Assembly: GCF_051014685.1 (NCBI RefSeq)
Contig: NW_027478397.1
Location: 1,302,001 to 1,366,000, forward strand
DNA: 64,000 bases
From: Ptiloglossa arizonensis
Lineage: Eukaryota; Arthropoda; Insecta; Hymenoptera; Colletidae
Reading direction: 5' to 3'
The notes under the pieces are model-generated. The model had not been told where the DNA came from. It did no database searches and saw nothing but the letters and a program-made list of their open reading frames with translations. Made by a program: the position numbers and the translations under genes. The stretch's first letter is position 1; the number at the start of each line of letters is the position of its first letter. Shown here piece by piece: positions 9,035 through 21,320 of the stretch.

Positions 9035-12000
9035 TTCCTTAACTTCAAACTCCCATATCTCGCGAACGGAATGACGAACTCGAGAAATTCCTGTTGCATC
9101 TGAAAGTAGAAACTCGCCCGATTACAACGGTATGTGTATTTTCCCCCTAGGCCTTTGTAGTTACTGGTTTCGAGTATCAGACTTGCGAAAATTTTGATGG
9201 TTTCTCAACCATTCCTTACCTTCATACACCCATATCTCGCGAACCGATTGACGAACTCGAGAAATTCCTGTTGCATCTGAAAGCAGAAGCTCGACCGATT
9301 ACAATGGTGTGTGTACTTTTCCCCTAGGTCATTCCAGTTATTCGTTTCTAGCATCAGAATTGCGAAAATTTTGATGGTTTCTCAACCATTCCTTAACTTC
9401 AAACTCCCATATCTCGCGAACGGAATGACGAACTCGAGAAATTCCTGTTGCATCTGAAAATAGAATCTCTCCCGATTACAACGCTATGTGTATTTTTCCC
9501 CTAGGCCATTGTAGTTATTGGTTTCGAGAATCAGACTTGCGAAAATTTTGATAGTTTCTCAACCATTCTTTAACTTCAAACTCCCATATCTCGCGAACGG
9601 ATTGACGAACTCGAGAAACTCCTGTTGCATCTGAAAGTAGAAACTAGCCTGATTACAAAGGTATGTGTATTTTTGAACTAGGCCATTCCAGTTATTGGTT
9701 TCGAGTATCAGACCAGCGAAAATTTTGATGGTTTCTCAACCATTCCTTACATTCATACACCCATTTCTCGCGAACGGAATGACGAACTCGAGAAATTCCT
9801 GTTGCATCTGAAAGTAGAAACTCGCCCGATTGCAACGGTATGTGCATTTTTCCCCTAGGCCTTTGTAGTTATTGCTTTCGAGTATCAGACTTGCGAAAAT
9901 TTTGATGGTTTCTCAACCGTTCCTTAATTTCAAACTCCCATATCTCGGGAACGGATTGACGAACTCGAGAAATTCCTGTTGCATCTGAAACCAGGAACTC
10001 GTCCGATTACTACGGTATGTGTATTTTTGCCCTAGGCCATTGTAGTTATTGGTTTCGAGTACCAAACTTGGGAAAATTTTGGTGGTTTCTCAACCATTCC
10101 TTAACTTCAAACTCCCATATCTCGCGAACGGATTGACGAACTCGAGAAATTCCTGTTGCATCTGAAAGCAGAAACTCGACCGATTATAATGGTCTGTGTA
10201 CTTTTCCCCTAGGTCATTCCAGTTATTTGTTTCTAGCATCAGAATTGCGAAAATTTTTATGGTTTCTCAACCATTCCTTAACTTCAAACTCCCATATCTC
10301 GCGAACGGAATGACGAACTCGAGAAATTCCTGTTGCATCTGAAAGTAGAAACTCGGCCGATTACAACGGTATGTGTATTTTCCCCCTAGGCCTTTGTAGT
10401 TATTGGTTTCGAGTATCAGACTTGCGAAAATTTTGATGGTTTCTCAACCATTCCTTACCTTCATACACCCATATCTCGCGAACCGATTGACGAACTCGAG
10501 AAATTCCTGTTGCATCTGAAAGCAGAAGCTCGACCGATTACAATGGTGTGTGTACTTTTCCCCTAGGTCATTCCAGTTATTCGTTTCTAGCATCAGAATT
10601 GCGAAAATTTTGATGGTTTCTCAACCATTCCTTAACTTCAAACTCCCATATCTCGCGAACGGAATGACGAACTCGAGAAATTCCTGTTGCATCTGAAAGC
10701 AGAAGCTCGACCGATTACAATGGTGTGTGTACTTTTCCCCTAGGTATTTCCAGTTATTCGTTTCTAGCATCAGAATTGCGAAAATTTTGATGGTTTCTCA
10801 ACCATTCCTTAACTTCAAACTCCCATATCTCGCGAAACGATTGACGAACTCGAGAAATTCCTGTTGCATCTGAAAGTAGAAACTCGCCCGATTACAACGG
10901 TATGTGTATTTTTCCCCTAGGCCTTTGTAGTTATTGGTTTCGAGTATCAGACTTGCGAAAATTTTGATGGTTTCTCAACCGTTCCTTAACTTCACACTCC
11001 CATATCACGCGAACGGATTGACGACCTCAAGAAATTCCTATTGCATCTGAAAGTAGAAACACGCCAGATTACAAAGGTATGTGTATTTTTCCCCTAGGCC
11101 ATAGTAGTTATTGGTTTCGAGTATCAGATTTGCGAAAATTGTGATGGTTTCTCAACCATTCCTTAACTTCAAACTCCAATATCTCGCGAACCGATTGACG
11201 AACTCGAGAAATTCCTGTTGCATCTGAAACCAGAAACTCGACCGATTACAATGGTGTGTGTACTTTTACCCTAGGTCATTCCAGTTATTCGTTTCTAGCA
11301 TCAGAATTGCGAAAATTTTGATGGTTTCTCAAGCATTCCTTAACTTCAAACTCCCATATCTCGCGAAACGATTGACGAACTCGAGAAATTCCTGTTGCAT
11401 CTGAAAGTAGAAACTCGCCCGATTACAACGGTATGTGTATTTTTCCCCTAGGCCTTTGTAGTTATTGGTTTCGAGTATCAGACTTGCGAAAATTTTGATG
11501 GTTTCTCAACCGTTCCTTAAATTCACACTCCCATATCACGCGAACGGATTGACGACCTCAAGAAATTCCTGTTGCATCTGAAAGTAGAAACTCGCCTGAT
11601 TACAAAGGTATGTGTATTTTTGCCCTAGGCCATTCCAGTTATTGGTTTCGAGTATCAGACCAGCGAAAATTTTGATGGTTTCTCAACCATTCCTTACCTT
11701 CATACACCCATATCTCGCGAACGGAATGACGAACTCGAGAAATTCCTGTTGCATCTGAAAGTAGAAACTCGCCGATTACAACGGTATGTGTATTTTTCTC
11801 CTAGGCCTTTGTAGTTATTGGTTTCGAGTATCAGACTTGCGAAAATTTTGATGGTTTCTCAACCATTCCTTAACTTCAAACTCCGATGCCTCGCGAACGG
11901 ATTGACGAACTCGAGAAATTCCTGTTGCATCTGAAACCAGAAACTTGTCCGATTACAACGGTATGTGTACTTTTCCCCTGGGCCATTCCAGTTATTGGTT

Positions 12001-13640
12001 TCGAGTATCAGACTTGCGAAAATTTTTATGGTTTCTCAACTATTCCTTAACTTCAAACTCCCATATCTCGCGAACGGACTAACGAACTCGAGAATTTCCT
12101 ATTGCATCTGAAAGTAGAAACTCGCTGATTACAACGGTATGTGTATTTTTCTCCTAGGCCTTTGTAGTTATTGGTTTCGAGTATCAAACTTGCGAAAATT
12201 TTGATGGTTTCTCAACCATTCCTTAACTTCAAACTCCCATATCTCGCGAACGGATGGACGAACTCGAGAAATTCCTGTTGCACCTGAAAGTAGAAATTCG
12301 CCCGATTACAACGGTATGTGTATTTTTCCCCTAGGCCTTTGTAGTTATTGGTTTCGAGTATCAGACTTGCAAAAATTTGGTGGTTTTTCAACCGTTCCTT
12401 AATTTCACACTCCCATATGACGCGAACGGATTGACGACCTCAAGAAATTCCTATTGCATCTGAAAGTAGAAACACGCCCGATTACAAAGGTATGTGTATT
12501 TTTCCCTAGGCCATAGTAGTTATTGGTTTCGAGTATCAGATTTGCGAAAATTGTGATGGTTTCTCAACCATTCCTTAACATCAAACTACCATATCTCGCG
12601 AACGGATTGAGGAACACGAGAAATTCCGGTTGCATCTGGAAGAAGAAACTCTCCCGATTACAACGGTATGCGTATTTTTCCCCTAAGCCTTTGTAGTTAT
12701 TGGTTTCGAGTATCAGAATTGCGAAAATTTTGATGGTATCTCAACCGTTCCTTAACTTCAAACTCCCATATCTCGCGAACGGATTGACGAACTCGAGAAA
12801 TTCCTGTTGCATCTGAAACCAGAAACTCGTCCGATTACTACGGTATGTGTATTTTTGCCCTAGGCCATTGTAGTTATTGGTTTCGAGTATCAAACTTGCG
12901 AAAATTTTGGTGGTTTCTCAACCATTCCTTAACTTCAAACTCCCATATCTCGCGAACGGATTGACGAACTCGAGAAATTCCTGTTGCATCTGAAAGCAGA
13001 AACTCGACCGATTACAATGGTGTGTGTACTTTTCGCCTAGGTCATTCCAGTTATTTGTTTCTAGCATCAGAATTGCGAAAATTTTTATGGTTTCTCAACC
13101 ATTCCTTAACTTCAAACTCCCATATCTCGCGAACGGAATGACGAACTCGAGAAATTCCTGTTGCATCTGAAAGTTGAAACTCGCCCGATTACAACGGTAT
13201 GTGTATTTTTCCCCTAGGCCTTTGTAGTTATTGGTTTCGAGTGTCAGACTTGCGAAAATTTTGATGGTTTCTCAACCATTCCTTACCTTCATACACCCAT
13301 ATCTCGCGAACCGATTGACGCACTCGAGAAATTCCTGTTGCATCTGAAAGCAGAAGCTCGACCGATTACAATGGTGTTTGTACTTTGCCCCTAGGTCATT
13401 CCAGTTATTCGTTTCTAGCATCAGAATTGCGAAAATTTTGATGGTTTCTCAACCATTCCTTAACTTCAAACTCCCATATCTCGCGAACGGAATGACGAAC
13501 TCGAGAAATTCCTGTTGCATCTGAATATCGAATCTCTCCCGATTACAACGCTATGTGTATTTTTCCCCTAGGCCATTGTAGTTATTGGTTTCGAGAATCA
13601 GACTTGCGAAAATTTTGATGGTTTCTCAACCATTCTTTAA
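9035..13640 (+). repeat. Mosaic of 7-, 16- and 23-monomer-spaced copies
   Basis: About 9,035-9,458 matches 10,274-10,697 (offset 1,239 = 7 monomers, private TTCCCCCTAGG). About 9,890-10,700 matches 12,720-13,500 (offset about 2,828, 16 monomers less a few bases, private CCGATTACTACGG and TTTTGGTGGTTTC). About 9,440-9,560 matches 13,510-13,635 (about 23 monomers, private GAATCTCTCCCG and TCGAGAATCAG). The same short blocks occur in different orders, so no single unit tiles the region. Confidence 0.65.
10805..11640 (+). repeat. Trimer duplication (531 bp)
   Basis: TCGCGAAACGATTGACG occurs at about 10,830 and 11,361 with an offset of 531 bases (3 monomers). The following monomer in both copies has CATATCACGCG and GACGACCTCAAGAAATTCC. 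The second copy is incomplete. Related GACGACCTCAAG monomers recur near 12,440 and 14,920. Confidence 0.75.
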
Positions 13641-15380
13641 CTTCAAACTCCCATATCTCGCGAACGGAATGACGAACTCGAGAAATTCCTGTTGCTTCTG
13701 AAAGTAGAAACTCGCCGATTACAACGGTATGTGTATTTTTCCCCTAGGCCTTTGTAGTTATTGGTTTCGAGTATCAGACGTGCGAAAATTTTGATGGTTT
13801 CTCAACCATTCCTTAACTTCAAACTCCGATGCCTCGCGAACGGAATGGCGAACTCGAGAAGTTCCTGTCGCCTCTGAAAGTAGAAACTTGCCCGATTACA
13901 ATGGTGTGTGTACTTTTCCCCTAGGTCATTCGAGTTATTCGTTTCTAGCATCAGAATTGCGAAAATTTTGATGGTTTCTCAACCATTCCTTAACTTCAAA
14001 CTCCCATATCTCGCGAACCGATTGACGAACTCGAGAAATTCCTGTTGCATCTGAAGGCAGAAACTCGCCCGATTACAACGGTATGTGTATTTTTGCCCTA
14101 GGCAATTGTAGTTATTGTTTTCGAGTATCAAACTTGCGAAAATTTTGATGGTTTCTCAACCATTCCTTAACTTCAAACTCCCATATCTCGGGAACGGATT
14201 GACGAACTCGAGAAATTCCTGTTGCATCTGAAAGCAGAAGCTCGACCGATTACAATGGTGTGTGTACTTTTCCCCTAGGTCATTCCAGTTATTCGTTTCT
14301 AGCATCAGAATTGCGAAAATTTTGATGGTTTCTCAACCATTCCTTAACTTCAAACTCCCATATCTCGCGAACGGAATGACGAGCTCGAGAAATTCCTGTT
14401 GCATCTGAAAGTAGAAACTCGCCCGATTACAATGGTATGTGTAGTTTTCCCCTAGGCCATTGTAGTTATTGGTTTCGAGTATCAGACTTGCGAAAATTTT
14501 GAAGGTTTCTCAACCATTCCTTAACTTCAAACTCCGATGCATCGCGAACGGATTGGCGAACTCGAGAAGTTCCTGTCGCCTCTGAAAGTAGAAACTTGCC
14601 CGATTACAATGGTGTGTGTACTTTTCCCCTACGTCATTCGAGTTATTCGTTTCTAGCATCAGAATTGCGAAAATTTTGATGGTACCTCAACCATTCCTTA
14701 ACTTCAAACTACCATATCTCGCGAACGGATGGACGAACTCGAGAATTTCCGGTTGCGTCTGAAAGTAGAAACTCGCCTGATTACAAAGGTATGTGTATTT
14801 TTGCCCTAGGCCATTCCAGTTATTGGTTTCGAGTATCAGACCAGCGAAAATTTTGATGGTTTCTCAACCGTTCCTTAACTTCACACTCCCATATCACGCG
14901 AACGGATTGACGACCTCAAGAAATTCCTATTGCATCTGAAAGTAGAAACACGCCCGATTACAAGGGTATGTGTATTTTTCCCCTAGGCCATAGTAGTTAT
15001 TGGTTTCGAGTATCAGTCTTGCGAAAATTGTGATGGTTTCTCAACCATTCCTTAACATCAATCTACCATATCTCGCGAACGGATTGAGGAACACGAGAAA
15101 TTACGGTTGCATCTGGAAGAAGAAACTCTCCCGATTACAAAGGTATGCGTATTTTTCCCCTAGGCCATTGTAGTTATTGGTTTCAAGTATCTAACCAGCG
15201 AAAATTTTGATGGTTTCTCAACCATTCTTTAACTTCAAACTCGCATATCTCGCGAACGGATTGCCGAACTCGAGAAATTCCTGTTGCATCTGAAAGTAGA
15301 AACTCGCCTGATTACAAAGGTATGTGTATTTTTGCCCTAGGCCATTCCAGTTATTGGTTTCGAGTATCAGACCAGCGAAA
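13641..15380 (+). repeat. Satellite monomers, weak higher-order structure
   Basis: Types A and B are mixed. The CGATGCCTCGCG or CGATGCATCGCG monomer with TCCTGTCGCCTCTG recurs at about 13,830 and 14,535, four monomers apart. No coding or inserted sequence is seen. Confidence 0.7.
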
Positions 15381-18300
15381 ATTTTGATGGTTTCTCATCC
15401 ATTCCTTACCTTCATACACCCATATCTCGCGAACGGAATGACGAACTCGAGAAATTCCTGTTGCATCTGAAAGTAGAAACTCGCCGATTACAACGGTATG
15501 TGTATTTTTCTCCTAGGCCTTTGTAGTTATTGGTTTCGAGTATCAGACTTGCGAAAATTTTGATGGTTTCTCAACCATTCCTTAACTTCAAACTCCCATA
15601 TCTCGCGAACGGATTGACGAGCTCGAGAAATTCCTGGTGCATCTGAAACCAAAAACTCGTCCGATTACAACGGTATGTGTATTTTTGCCCTAGGCCATAG
15701 TAGTTATTTGTTTCGAGTATCAGACTTGCGAATATTTTGATGGTTTCTCAACCATTCCCTAACTTCAAACACCGATACCTCGCGAACGGATTGGCGAACT
15801 CGAGAAATTCCTGTTGCATCTGAAAGTAGAAGGTCGACCGATTACAATGGTGTGTGTACTTTTCCCCTAGGTCATTCGAGTTATTCGTTTCTAGCATCAG
15901 AATTGCGAATATTTGATTATTTCTCAACCATTCCTTAACTTCAAACTCCCATATCTCGCGAACAGATTGACGAACTCGAGAAATTCCTGTTGCATCTGAA
16001 AGTAGAAACTCGCCCGATTACAACGGTGTGTGTGCTTTTCCCCTAGGCCGTTCCAGTTATTGGTTTCGTGTATCAGACTTGCGAAAATTTTGATGGTTTC
16101 TCAACCATTCCTTAACTTCAAACTCCCATATCTCGCGAACGGATTGACGAGCTCGAGAAATTCCTGTTGCATCTGAAAGTAGAAGCTCGCCCGATTACAA
16201 AGGAATGTGCATTTTTCCCCTAGGTCATGGTAGTTATTGGTTTCGAGTATCAGACTTGCGAAAATTGTGGTGGTTTCTCAACCATTCCTTAACTTCAAAC
16301 TCCCATATCGCGCGACCGGATTGACGAACTCGAGAAATTCCTGGTGCATCTGAAACCAAAAACTCGTCCGATTACAAAGGTATGTGTATTTTTGCCCTAG
16401 GCCATAGTAGTTATTTGTTTCGAGTATCAGACTTGCGAATATTTTGATGGTTTCTCAACCATTCCTTACCTTCATACACCCATATCTCGCGAACGGAATG
16501 ACGAACTCGAGAAATTCCTGTTGCATCTGAAAGTAGAAACTCGCCGATTACAACGGTATGTGTATTTTTCTCCTAGGCCTTTGTAGTTATTGGTTTCGAG
16601 TATCAGACTTGCGAAAATTTTGATGGTTTCTCAACCATTCCTTAACTTCAAACTCCCATATCTCGCGAACGGATTGACGAGCTCGAGAAATTCCTGGTGC
16701 ATCTGAAACCAAAAACTCGTCCGATTACAACGGTATGTGTATTTTTGCCCTAGGCCATAGTAGTTATTTGTTTCGAGTATCAGACTTGCGAATATTTTGA
16801 TGGTTTCTCAACCATTCCCTAACTTCAAACACCGATACCTCGCGAACGGATTGGCGAACTCGAGAAATTCCTGTTGCATCTGAAAGTAGAAGGTCGACCG
16901 ATTACAATGGTGTGTGTACTTTTCCCCTAGGTCATTCGAGTTATTCGTTTCTAGCATCAGAATTGCGAATATTTGATTATTTCTCAACCATTCCTTAACT
17001 TCAAACTCCCATATCTCGCGAACAGATTGACGAACTCGAGAAATTCCTGTTGCATCTGAAAGTAGAAACTCGCCCGATTACAACGGTGTGTGTGCTTTTC
17101 CCCTAGGCCGTTCCAGTTATTGGTTTCGTGTATCAGACTTGCGAAAATTTTGATGGTTTCTCAACCATTCCTTAACTTCAAACTCCCATATCTCGCGAAC
17201 GGATTGACGAGCTCGAGAAATTCCTGTTGCATCTGAAAGTAGAAGCTCGCCCGATTACAAAGGAATGTGCATTTTTCCCCTAGGTCATGGTAGTTATTGG
17301 TTTCGAGTATCAGACTTGCGAAAATTGTGGTGGTTTCTCAACCATTCCTTAACTTCAAACTCCCATATCGCGCGACCGGATTGACGAACTCGAGAAATTC
17401 CTGGTGCATCTGAAACCAAAAACTCGTCCGATTACAAAGGTATGTGTATTTTTGCCCTAGGCCATAGTAGTTATTTGTTTCGAGTATCAGACTTGCGAAT
17501 ATTTTGATGGTTTCTCAACCATTCCTTACCTTCATACACCCATATCTCGCGAACGGAATGACGAACTCGAGAAATTCCTGTTGCATCTGAAAGTAGAAAC
17601 TCGCCGATTACAACGGTATGTGTATTTTTCTCCTAGGCCTTTGTAGTTATTGGTTTCGAGTATCAGACTTGCGAAAATTTTGATGGTTTCTCAACCATTC
17701 CTTAACTTCAAACTCCCATATCTCGCGAACGGATTGACGAGCTCGAGAAATTCCTGGTGCATCTGAAACCAAAAACTCGTCCGATTACAACGGTATGTGT
17801 ATTTTTGCCCTAGGCCATAGTAGTTATTTGTTTCGAGTATCAGACTTGCGAATATTTTGATGGTTTCTCAACCATTCCCTAACTTCAAACACCGATACCT
17901 CGCGAACGGATTGGCGAACTCGAGAAATTCCTGTTGCATCTGAAAGTAGAAGGTCGACCGATTACAATGGTGTGTGTACTTTTCCCCTAGGTCATTCGAG
18001 TTATTCGTTTCTAGCATCAGAATTGCGAATATTTGATTATTTCTCAACCATTCCTTAACTTCAAACTCCCATATCTCGCGAACAGATTGACGAACTCGAG
18101 AAATTCCTGTTGCATCTGAAAGTAGAAACTCGCCCGATTACAACGGTGTGTGTGCTTTTCCCCTAGGCCGTTCCAGTTATTGGTTTCGTGTATCAGACTT
18201 GCGAAAATTTTGATGGTTTCTCAACCATTCCTTAACTTCAAACTCCCATATCTCGCGAACGGATTGACGAGCTCGAGAAATTCCTGTTGCATCTGAAAGT

Positions 18301-18577
18301 AGAAGCTCGCTCGATTACAAAGGAATGTGCATTTTTCCCCTAGGTCATGGTAGTTATTGGTTTCGAGTATCAGACTTGCGAAAATTGTGGTGGTTTCTCA
18401 ACCATTCCTTAACTTCAAACTCCCATATCGCGCGAACGGATTGACGAACTCGAGAAATTCCTGGTGCATCTGAAACCAAAAACTCGTCCGATTACAAAGG
18501 TATGTGTATTTTTGCCCTAGGCCATAGTAGTTATTTGTTTCGAGTATCAGACTTGCGAATATTTTGATGGTTTCTCA
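15381..18577 (+). repeat. Six-monomer higher-order repeat, three tandem copies (1,060 bp)
   Basis: Copies lie at about 15,381-16,440, 16,441-17,500 and 17,501-18,577. The third changes at its end. CTCCTAGGCCTTTGTAG recurs at exact 1,060-base steps (TGTATTTTTCTC at 15,501, 16,561 and 17,621). The period is 2 bases short of six monomers, because each copy carries the same small deletions (for example CTCGCCGATTACAACGG and GAATATTTGATTATTTC). Copies are almost identical. Differences include CGCGACCGG in copies 1-2 against CGCGAACGG in copy 3, and CTCGCTCG in copy 3. This is the clearest three-copy unit in the window. Confidence 0.92.
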
Positions 18578-21320
18578 ACCATTCCCTAACTTCAAACACC
18601 GATACCTCGCGAACGGATTGGCGAACTCGAGAAATTCCTGTTGCATCTGAAAGTAGAAGGTCGACCGATTACAATGGTGTGTGTACTTTTTCCCTAGGTC
18701 ATTCCAGTTATTCGTTTCTAGCATCAGAATTGCGAAAATTTTTATGGTTTCTCAACCACTCCTTAACTTCAAACTCCCATATCTCGCGAACGGATTGAAG
18801 AACTCGAGAAATTCCTGTTGCATCTGAAAGTAGAAACTCGCCCGATTACAACGGTGTGTGTGCTTTTCCCCTAGGCCGTTCCAGTTATTGGTTTCGAGTA
18901 TCAGACTTGCGAAAATTTTGATGGTTTCTCAACCATTCCTTAACTTCAAACTCCCATATCTCGCGAACAGATTGACGAACTCGAGAAATTCCTGTTGCAT
19001 CTGAAAGTAGAAGGTCGACCGATTACAATCGTGTGTGTACTTTTCCCCTACGCCGTTCCAGTTATTGGTTTCGGGTATCAGACTTGCGAAAATTTTGACG
19101 GTTTCTCAACCATTCCTTAACTTCAAACTCCCATATCTCGCGAACGGATTGACGAGCTCGAGAAATTCCTGTTGCATCTGAAAGTAGAAACTCGCCCGAT
19201 TACAAAGGTATGTATAGTTTTCTCCTAGGCCTTTGTAGTTATTGGTTTCGAGTATCAGACTTGCGAAAACTTTGATGGTTTCTCAAGCATTCCTTAACTT
19301 CAAACTCCCATGTCTCGCGAACGGATTGACGAACTCGATTATTTCCTGTTGCATCTGAAAGTAGAAGGTCGACCGATTACAATGGTGTGTGTACCTTTTC
19401 CCTAGGTCATTCCAGTTATTCGTTTCTAGCATCAGAATTGCGAAAATTTTTATGGTTTATCAACCACTCCTTAACTTCAAACACCCGTATCTCGCGAACG
19501 GATTGACGAACTCGAGAAATTCCTGTTGCATCTGAAAGTAGAAACTCGCCCGATTACAACGGTTTGCGTACTTTTTCCCTAGGCCGTTCCAGTTATTGGT
19601 TTCGAGTATCAGACTTGCGAAAATTTTGATGGTTTCTTAACCATTCCTTAACTTCAAACTCCCATATCTCGCGAACGGATTGACGAGCTCGAGAAATTCC
19701 TGTTGCATCTGAAAGTAGAAACTCGCCCGATTACAAAGGTATGTGCATTTTTCCCCTAGGTCATGGTAGTTATTGGTTTCGTGTATCAGACTTGCGAAAA
19801 TTTTGATGGTTCCTCAACCATTCCTTAACTTCAAACTCCGATACCTCGCGAACGGATTGGCGAACTCGAGAAATTCCTGTTGCATTTGAAAGTAGAAACT
19901 TGTCCGATTACAACGGTATGTGTATTTTTGCCCTAGGCCATAGTAGTTATTTGTTTCGAGTATCAGACTTGCGTATATTTTGATGGTTTCTCAACCATTC
20001 CCTAACTTCAAACACCGATACCTCGCGAACGGATTGGCGAACTCGAGAAATTCCTGTTGCATCTGAAAGTAGAAGGTCGACCGATTACAATGGTGTGTGT
20101 ACTTTTTCCCTAGGTCATTCCAGTTATTCGTTTCTAGCATCAGAATTGCGAAAATTTTTATGGTTTCTCAACCACTCCTTAACTTCAAACTCCCATATCT
20201 CGCGAACGGATTGAAGAACTCGAGAAATTCCTGTTGCATCTGAAAGTAGAAACTCGCCCGATTACAACGGTGTGTGTGCTTTTCCCCTAGGCCGTTCCAG
20301 TTATTGGTTTCGAGTATCAGACTTGCGAAAATTTTGATGGTTTCTCAACCATTCCTTAACTTCAAACTCCCATATCTCGCGAACAGATTGACGAACTCGA
20401 GAAATTCCTGTTGCATCTGAAAGTAGAAGGTCGACCGATTACAATCGTGTGTGTACTTTTCCCCTACGCCGTTCCAGTTATTGGTTTCGGGTATCAGACT
20501 TGCGAAAATTTTGACGGTTTCTCAACCATTCCTTAACTTCAAACTCCCATATCTCGCGAACGGATTGACGAGCTCGAGAAATTCCTGTTGCATCTGAAAG
20601 TAGAAACTCGCCCGATTACAAAGGTATGTGTAGTTTTCTCCTAGGCCTTTGTAGTTATTGGTTTCGAGTATCAGACTTGCGAAAACTTTGATGGTTTCTC
20701 AAGCATTCCTTAACTTCAAACTCCCATATCTCGCGAACGGATTGACGAACTCGATTATTTCCTGTTGCATCTGAAAGTAGAAGGTCGACCGATTACAATG
20801 GTGTGTGTACCTTTTCCCTAGGTCATTCCAGTTATTCGTTTCTAGCATCAGAATTGCGAAAATTTTTATGGTTTCTCAACCACTCCTTAACTTCAAACAC
20901 CCGTATCTCGCGAACGGATTGACGAACTCGAGAAATTCCTGTTGCATCTGAAAGTAGAAACTCGCCCGATTACAACGGTTTGCGTACTTTTTCCCTAGGC
21001 CGTTCCAGTTATTGGTTTCGAGTATCAGACTTGCGAAAATTTTGATGGTTTCTTAACCATTCCTTAACTTCAAACTCCCATATCTCGCGAACGGATTGAC
21101 GAGCTCGAGAAATTCCTGTTGCATCTGAAAGTAGAAACTCGCCCGATTACAAAGGTATGTGCATTTTTCCCCTAGGTCATGGTAGTTATTGGTTTCGAGT
21201 ATCAGACTTGCGAAAATTTTGATGGTTTCTCAACCATTCCTTAACTTTAAACTCCGATACCTCGCGAACGGATTGGCGAACTCGAGAAATTCCTGTTGCA
21301 TTTGAAAGTAGAAACTTGTC
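18501..21320 (+). repeat. Eight-monomer higher-order repeat, two tandem copies (1,416 bp)
   Basis: Copies lie at about 18,501-19,916 and 19,917-21,320. GGTCGACCGATTACAATGG recurs at a 1,416-base offset (18,661 and 20,077 for TCGACCG), exactly eight monomers. Both copies contain, in the same order, monomers with GATTGAAGAACTCGAG, CCCCTACGCCGTTCC, CTCGATTATTTCC, CACCCGTATCTCGCG and CGGTTTGCGTAC. The first copy begins inside the last copy of the preceding 6-monomer unit and shares its CGATACCTCGCG monomer. The 8-monomer unit therefore probably arose partly from the 6-monomer one. Confidence 0.92.

Larger units (their letters stand above)
7990..17570 (+). repeat. Domain marked by the private variant GGAATGACG
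   Basis: CGCGAACGGAATGACGAAC in place of the usual GGATTGACG is frequent from about 8.0 kb to about 17.55 kb, and I do not see it elsewhere apart from an early near-match (TCGCAATGACG, about 1,810). The variant CCTTACCTTCATACACCC has a similar range (8.9-17.5 kb). Variants confined to one stretch show local homogenisation and limited exchange with the rest of the array. Confidence 0.7.
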
